Source: JAFGJQ01 sp964586145
GTDB lineage: Bacteria > Planctomycetota > Phycisphaerae > UBA1845
Direction of reading: 5' to 3'
NCBI GenBank assembly: GCA_964586145.1
Contig: CAZPHH010000050.1
Location: 1-34,523 of the forward strand
Length of the DNA stretch: 34,523 nt
This document shows, one piece after another, positions 29,910-34,523 of this stretch. The notes beneath the pieces are model-generated. The model saw nothing but the letters and a program-made list of their open reading frames with translations. It did no database searches and was not told where the DNA came from. The position numbers were made by a program, and so were the translations under genes. Positions within the stretch are counted from its first letter, which is position 1, and every line of letters begins with the position of its first letter.

Positions 29910-32900
29910 ATGTCGCAGGCTGTTTGGGAACACCGGATTATCGCGTTGATGATGCTCTTGGCCGCCGGTGCCGGGCCGGTGGGGGCGGCGGGCAGCGCCG
30001 TGCGGTTCAGCCCGTATCCGGTGGTGGCGGGTGAGCCGGTGGTCGTGCAGTACGATCCGGCGGGTCGGGTGCTGCAGGGGGCGTTGCAGGTCTATCTCCA
30101 CTACGGGTTCAACAAGTGGAACCCGGTGATGTCCGACGTGCCGATGAGCTGGAACGCCGGGGCGTCCGTGTGGGAGGCGACCGTGACGGCCGCCGCGCTG
30201 GCGACGCAGCTTGACGTGGTGTTCCACAACGGGTCGGGCACGTGGGACGACCACGAACGGGCGGACTGGCATGCGTTTGTCGTCGGCGGACAGCGCTGGA
30301 TCATCGACGGACAACTCGACGAGAAGGCCGTACTGGTGGCCGAGAGCGGCCCCAGACAGCTCTATGCGGGCGTGCGGGGGACGGTCCTGTACGTTGCGGC
30401 GCCCGGCGCCCGGGACGGCAACGATCACTTCGTCTTCGTGGCGGACAGTCCGGGATCACTGCGGAACGCGCCGTGGGCCAAGAGCGGTCGCGTCGCGCGG
30501 TGGTCGGCGTACATCGGGAACGAAGTGGACAGCGGCTGGATCGGCTGGTTCGACGCGGACGGCGCCGGCGAGGTCGCCACGGGCACCTGGATGGAGGGCA
30601 CGCTCGACCTGGTGGCCGAGTTCGGGTCGATGCCCGGCAGCATCCATCTGGCGTTCGCGCCGTACGACACGCCGGACGGCGGCGCGCTGCGATACGCATT
30701 GCAAGTCCCCGCCTCGACGGACAACGACGGCGATGTGCAGGCGAGCGAATACGTGCAGGTGAGCATCGCCTCGATTCGGGTTGCGTGCTCCGCGCTGGAT
30801 CTGGATCGCGATTGTGACGTGGACACGGACGATCTGGTCGTGTTCCTGGGGTGCATGAACGGGCCCGGAACGGCCGGCTGCCCCGATGCGGACTTCGATT
30901 CGGACGGCGACGTTGATCTTGCCGACTATGCGTACTTCCAGGCGGCGTTTGGTCGGGTGATCGTTCCGGAGCCGGTGGTGGCCGAGGACCTGGGGGCGAA
31001 CGCGACGCGGTTCTATCCGGGCAGCGTGACGCTCGGCGAGCTGCCGCCGTCGATGTCGATGGAGACCGACCCGGTGGTGTACGGCCTGTCGGACCCGCCG
31101 TGGGCGATCCAGCCGCAGTTCTTCGCGTCCGGCGGGCGGCACGTGGTCTGGATTCCGATCGACGATGACATCCACCTGTACGGGACGGGCGAAATCTGCG
31201 GGAAGCTGCTGCGGAGCGGGCACACGACGGAGGCGTGGAATACCGACGCGTACGGCTACGGGCCGTGGAATGAGAGCCTGTACCAGTCGCACCCGTGGGT
31301 GCTGGCAGTGCGGCCGGACGGGACGGCTTTCGGCGTGCTGGCCGACACCACGTTCCGCTGCAAGATGGACCTGTCGATGGACATTTTGTTCGCGGCGGAG
31401 GGTCCGGCGTTTCCGCTGTATTTGTTTGAGGGCGATTCACCGCAGGATGTGCTGGTCCGGCTGACCGACTTCATCGGGCGGATGGAGCTGCCGCCGTTGT
31501 GGTCGCTGGGGTACCACCAGAGCCGGTATTCGTACGCGCCGGAGAGCTACGCCCGTTGGATCGCGAACGAGTTTCGCAGCCGCAGCATTCCGTGCGATGT
31601 GATCTGGTTCGACATTGACTATATGAACGGGTACCGCATCTTCACGTTTGATCCGTACGGGTTCCCCAATCCGCTGGCGCTGAACAGCGACCTGCACGCG
31701 ATGGGGTACCACACGACGTGGATGATCGACCCCGGCGTGAAGGCGGAGTCCGGATACTTCGTGAGCGATCAGGGCTCGGCGGGCGACCACTGGGTCTACA
31801 AGGCGACGGGCGGCTGGTATACGGGCGAAGTGTGGCCGGGGGCGTGCTATTTCCCGGATTACACGCGGCCGCAGACGCGCGACTGGTGGGCCGGGCTGTA
31901 TGGAGCGTTCATGGCGCAGGGCATTGACGGCGTGTGGAACGACATGAACGAGCCGGGCATTTTTGACGGCCCGAACCACTCGATGCCGCTGGACTGCTGG
32001 CATCGCGGGGGCGGGGGTTTGCCGGCCGGTCCGCACTACCAGTACCACAACGTGTACGGCATGCTGATGTCGCAGGCGTCGCGCGACGGCATTCTGGCGG
32101 CGAAGCCGGACAAGCGGCCGTTTGTGCTGTCGCGGGCGAGCTTCATCGGCGGGCACCGGGTTGCGGCCATGTGGACGGGTGACAACATCGCGAACTGGGA
32201 CCACCTGTACCACTCGACGCCGATGGTGTTGAACATCGGCCTGTCGGGGCAGCCGTTTGCCGGGCCGGACCTGGGCGGATACGGCGGGGACGCCTGGGGC
32301 GATCTGTTTGCGCGATGGATGGGCGTGGGCGTGTTCATGCCGTTCTGTCGGGGGCATTACGACGGGTACGGCGTGGATCAGGAGCCGTGGTCGTTCGGCC
32401 CGGCGGTGGAGGCGGTGTGCCGGACGGCGATTGAACGCCGGTACCGGCTTCTGCCGTATATCTACACGTTGTTCGAGGAGGCGTCGCGGACGGGGCTGCC
32501 GGTCGCCCGGCCGGTGTTCTTTGCCGATCCGGCGGACCTTGCGTTGCGGCAGGAGGATGTCGCGTTTTTGCTGGGTTCGGACGTGCTGGTGGTGCCGAAC
32601 GTCTCGGAGAACCCGGGAAGCGCGCCGACGCCGGCCCTCCCCGGCGGCATCTGGCGTACGATCTCGCTCGTGGGCGAGAACAGTGCCACGGACGTGAACC
32701 AGCCGGATTTGCGGGTGCGCGGCGGGGCGATCGTGCCGGTCGGTCCGGTTATGCAGTACACGAACGAGGCACCGCTGGATCCGCTGACGCTTGTGGTAAG
32801 CCTGGATGGCAGCGGGCAGGCGGAGGGATGGCTGTACGAGGATTCCGGCGAGGGTTTTGACTATCTGACGGGCGACTATCGGCATGCCCGATACACCGCG

Positions 32901-33065
32901 GTGCAGGCGGGGAACACCGTGACCGTTGCGGTTGCGGAGGTTTCGGGGCAGATGGGGACGCCGAGCCGGCAGGTGATGATCGAGATCGTTACGGACGGCG
33001 GAGTGGTGTCGGGCGCAGGCACAGACAACGATGGAGGGGTGATCGCGGTGATTCCGCTTCCGTAG
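29910..33065 (+). CDS. Secreted GH31 alpha-glucosidase with starch-binding and dockerin-like modules
   Basis: The 1051-residue protein starts with a signal peptide (about 1-28). Residues 33-124 resemble a CBM25/53 starch-binding module (VVVQYDPAGRVL, VYLHYGFNKW, VVFHNGSGTWDDHERADW). Residues 126-285 form a beta-rich domain of uncertain family. Residues 293-348 carry two Asp-rich loops (LDLDRDCDVDTDDL, DFDSDGDVDLADY) like a dockerin. The rest is a GH31 catalytic domain with nucleophile Asp678 in WNDMNEP and acid/base Asp758 in WTGDN, then the usual beta domains. The reaction should be release of glucose from alpha-glucans outside the cytoplasm. ATG 29910 follows AAAGGA. A dockerin-like module in the middle of the chain, not at an end, is unusual. 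Confidence 0.92.
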   Translation: MSQAVWEHRIIALMMLLAAGAGPVGAAGSAVRFSPYPVVAGEPVVVQYDPAGRVLQGALQVYLHYGFNKWNPVMSDVPMSWNAGASVWEATVTAAALATQLDVVFHNGSGTWDDHERADWHAFVVGGQRWIIDGQLDEKAVLVAESGPRQLYAGVRGTVLYVAAPGARDGNDHFVFVADSPGSLRNAPWAKSGRVARWSAYIGNEVDSGWIGWFDADGAGEVATGTWMEGTLDLVAEFGSMPGSIHLAFAPYDTPDGGALRYALQVPASTDNDGDVQASEYVQVSIASIRVACSALDLDRDCDVDTDDLVVFLGCMNGPGTAGCPDADFDSDGDVDLADYAYFQAAFGRVIVPEPVVAEDLGANATRFYPGSVTLGELPPSMSMETDPVVYGLSDPPWAIQPQFFASGGRHVVWIPIDDDIHLYGTGEICGKLLRSGHTTEAWNTDAYGYGPWNESLYQSHPWVLAVRPDGTAFGVLADTTFRCKMDLSMDILFAAEGPAFPLYLFEGDSPQDVLVRLTDFIGRMELPPLWSLGYHQSRYSYAPESYARWIANEFRSRSIPCDVIWFDIDYMNGYRIFTFDPYGFPNPLALNSDLHAMGYHTTWMIDPGVKAESGYFVSDQGSAGDHWVYKATGGWYTGEVWPGACYFPDYTRPQTRDWWAGLYGAFMAQGIDGVWNDMNEPGIFDGPNHSMPLDCWHRGGGGLPAGPHYQYHNVYGMLMSQASRDGILAAKPDKRPFVLSRASFIGGHRVAAMWTGDNIANWDHLYHSTPMVLNIGLSGQPFAGPDLGGYGGDAWGDLFARWMGVGVFMPFCRGHYDGYGVDQEPWSFGPAVEAVCRTAIERRYRLLPYIYTLFEEASRTGLPVARPVFFADPADLALRQEDVAFLLGSDVLVVPNVSENPGSAPTPALPGGIWRTISLVGENSATDVNQPDLRVRGGAIVPVGPVMQYTNEAPLDPLTLVVSLDGSGQAEGWLYEDSGEGFDYLTGDYRHARYTAVQAGNTVTVAVAEVSGQMGTPSRQVMIEIVTDGGVVSGAGTDNDGGVIAVIPLP

Positions 33066-33093
33066 GCAGCGCCCGAGCGGGGCCGTTGGGTTC

Positions 33094-34317
33094 TCAGGAC
33101 GCTTTCAGTTCGGCCAGGGCGTCGCGGGCCCACTCGCAGGTAGGGTCAGACTGGATGGCGTACTGAAAATGGCGTTGGGCGTTGGGAAGATCGGCGTTCT
33201 GGCGGTAGAGGTCGCCGAGAATGCAATGCGCCATGGCGTCGGACGGGTTGGCGATCAGGACGGCTCGCATCGCGGCCTTGGCCCGTTGGGGGTCGTTGAG
33301 CTTCCAGCAGACGTAGCCCATCAAAAACTGGGTGTCCGGGTCGTCCGGCGCGAGTCCGACGAGGGTCTCGGCGCAATGGCGCGCGGTGGCCCAATCGTTG
33401 CAGACCATGGCGGCCCGGGCGAGGATGGTCCAGTCGTGCGGGTCGTTGGGGTACTTCTCCACGAGGCGGGACAACAGGTTCTTCGCTTGCTGTGGTCGGC
33501 CGAGGGAGAGATAGGCGGAGGCGAGGGTGCGGACGCTCAGGCGGGACATGTTGTCCGGTGAGCGAGCGTACATCGGCTCGAGCGCGCTGACCGCCCGCTC
33601 GTGTTGTCCGGTGCGGGCGAGCAGCAGGCCGTATTCTTCGGTGAGGCGCGGGTCGTTTCCCGCGGTGCGGAGGGCGGCCTGCAATCCCTGGAGGGCGGTG
33701 CGCTCGTCGCCCAGGAGCAGGGCGACCTCGGCCTGCAGGGCCTTGAGCGTGGCGTCGTGCGGGAAGTCCGCGCTGCGGGCCTGGAGGACCTCCTGGGCCA
33801 GCCAGGGCCGGCCGATGGCGACGAGGCATTCCACTTCCGAGGCCACGTAATCCGCCTGGGTCGGGTCGCGTTCGCTCGCGCGTTGGTAATACGTGAGCGC
33901 GCGTTCGAGATCCTGCCGGCGTTCGGCGACGACGCCCTGCATGTAGAACACTTCGGGGTGTTCGGGCTCGATCGCGGCGGCCGCGTCAATGGCGGCGGCG
34001 GCGACGAGGACCTTTCCGGTTTCGAGCAGGGCCTGGGTGAGCAGGATTCGCGGTGCGATCGACTGCGGGTCCAGGGCGACGGCCTGGCCGGCTTCCTGGA
34101 GGCAGTTCTCCATGCGGCCGGCGCGGAAGTGCTGGTCGGCGAGTTGGAGTTTGACGCCGGCGCGGATGCGGTCCCATCGCTGCTGCGCCTGGGCCTTCGC
34201 CTCGTCGTGGGTGGTCTGCGAGCAGCCGGTGAGGGCGCAGGCCGTCAGCATGGAGAGCACGGCCCCGGCGACGGTCGCGAATCGTGCGGCGCGGGGTGCG
34301 GCGGCGGTCGTGGTCAT
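33094..34317 (-). CDS. TPR-repeat lipoprotein
   Basis: The 407-residue protein has an N-terminal export signal with a lipobox LTGC (Cys32; an alternative LTAC ends at Cys27), so it should be lipid-anchored. From about 50 to the end it is a chain of tetratricopeptide repeats (for example GVVAERRQDLERALTYYQRASERDPTQ and LASAYLSLGRPQQAKNLLSRLVEKYPND), which act as protein-binding scaffolds. No catalytic motif is seen. It starts at ATG 34317, overlapping the upstream stop by four bases, and is convergent with the GH31 gene with only 28 bases between. The partner protein is unknown. Confidence 0.9.
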   Translation of the reverse strand: MTTTAAAPRAARFATVAGAVLSMLTACALTGCSQTTHDEAKAQAQQRWDRIRAGVKLQLADQHFRAGRMENCLQEAGQAVALDPQSIAPRILLTQALLETGKVLVAAAAIDAAAAIEPEHPEVFYMQGVVAERRQDLERALTYYQRASERDPTQADYVASEVECLVAIGRPWLAQEVLQARSADFPHDATLKALQAEVALLLGDERTALQGLQAALRTAGNDPRLTEEYGLLLARTGQHERAVSALEPMYARSPDNMSRLSVRTLASAYLSLGRPQQAKNLLSRLVEKYPNDPHDWTILARAAMVCNDWATARHCAETLVGLAPDDPDTQFLMGYVCWKLNDPQRAKAAMRAVLIANPSDAMAHCILGDLYRQNADLPNAQRHFQYAIQSDPTCEWARDALAELKAS

Positions 34318-34523
34318 GGCTGTTGCTCCGTGGCGTTCTCATCCGGCAGGTCGTTCACCAGGTCGGGCGAGGCGAGGTCCGGGTCGCGTTGGAAGGGCGG
34401 GGCGGGCCGGTCGTAGTTCGGCGTGGGCATTCCGCGTTCCTCGGCGATGAGGCGGTGGATGAATGAGCGCGTTCGGCTGCCTTCGTCGTTCCAGTCGCGC
34501 CGGTTGAGGATCTTCTCTTTGAG
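34314..34523 (-). CDS. C-terminal end of an unidentified protein (partial)
   Basis: The last 69 codons of a minus-strand gene run in from the window edge, beginning LKEKILNRRDWNDEGSRTRS and ending PDENATEQQP. The frame is open to the edge and its TGA overlaps the ATG of the TPR lipoprotein gene (ATGA), so the two are probably coupled. The tail is Pro/Asp-rich and looks disordered. I cannot assign a family from this fragment. Confidence 0.65.
   Translation of the reverse strand, partial: LKEKILNRRDWNDEGSRTRSFIHRLIAEERGMPTPNYDRPAPPFQRDPDLASPDLVNDLPDENATEQQP

Overview
The window is about 34.5 kb of GC-rich bacterial DNA. It most likely comes from a planctomycete, probably of the Phycisphaerae type; this is inferred from gene content, not from any search. 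The clues are a divergent ECF sigma factor and membrane Ser/Thr kinase with TPRs, secreted proteins with dockerin-like Asp-rich calcium loops, a surface protein with GGG-type head repeats and an S74 self-cleaving chaperone, and intergenic DNA full of short GC-rich hairpins.

Layout. (1) 1-348: a non-coding hairpin array. (2) 349-3174, minus strand: a two-ended membrane coiled-coil protein and an aldo/keto reductase, the latter with a good promoter. (3) 3360-22280, plus strand: a nearly complete bacterial information-processing cluster, in order tRNA-Thr, tuf, rpmG, tRNA-Trp, secE, nusG, rplK, rplA, rplJ, rplL, rpoB, a GNAT acetyltransferase, rpoC, rpsL, bioY, rpsG, fusA. A strong sigma70-type promoter (TTGACA, 16 bases, TATACT) sits before tRNA-Thr and a weaker one before rpsG. 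The two guest genes, GNAT between rpoB and rpoC and bioY between rpsL and rpsG, are the unusual part of this layout. EF-Tu has an altered switch I, S12 has Arg at position 88, and EF-G is of a divergent kind.

(4) 22484-25837: an ECF sigma factor and a Ser/Thr kinase, divergently transcribed. (5) 25949-28284: a secreted repeat/S74 surface protein, translationally coupled to a small dockerin-like secreted protein. (6) 28285-29909: accessory DNA holding a second hairpin array that shares a perfect 25-base block with the first, a purine-rich tract, a small membrane protein, a large nested stem-loop, and two near-identical promoter modules. (7) 29910-33065: a large secreted GH31 alpha-glucosidase with a starch-binding-like module and an internal dockerin-like module. 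(8) 33094-34523, minus strand: a TPR lipoprotein overlapping by four bases the end of a gene that runs off the window.

Together the cluster supplies translation elongation, protein export, transcription elongation and core RNA polymerase. The rest looks like signalling, cell-surface display and extracellular glucan use. The points most worth following up are the hairpin arrays, the duplicated promoter module, the two guest genes and the EF-Tu switch I.
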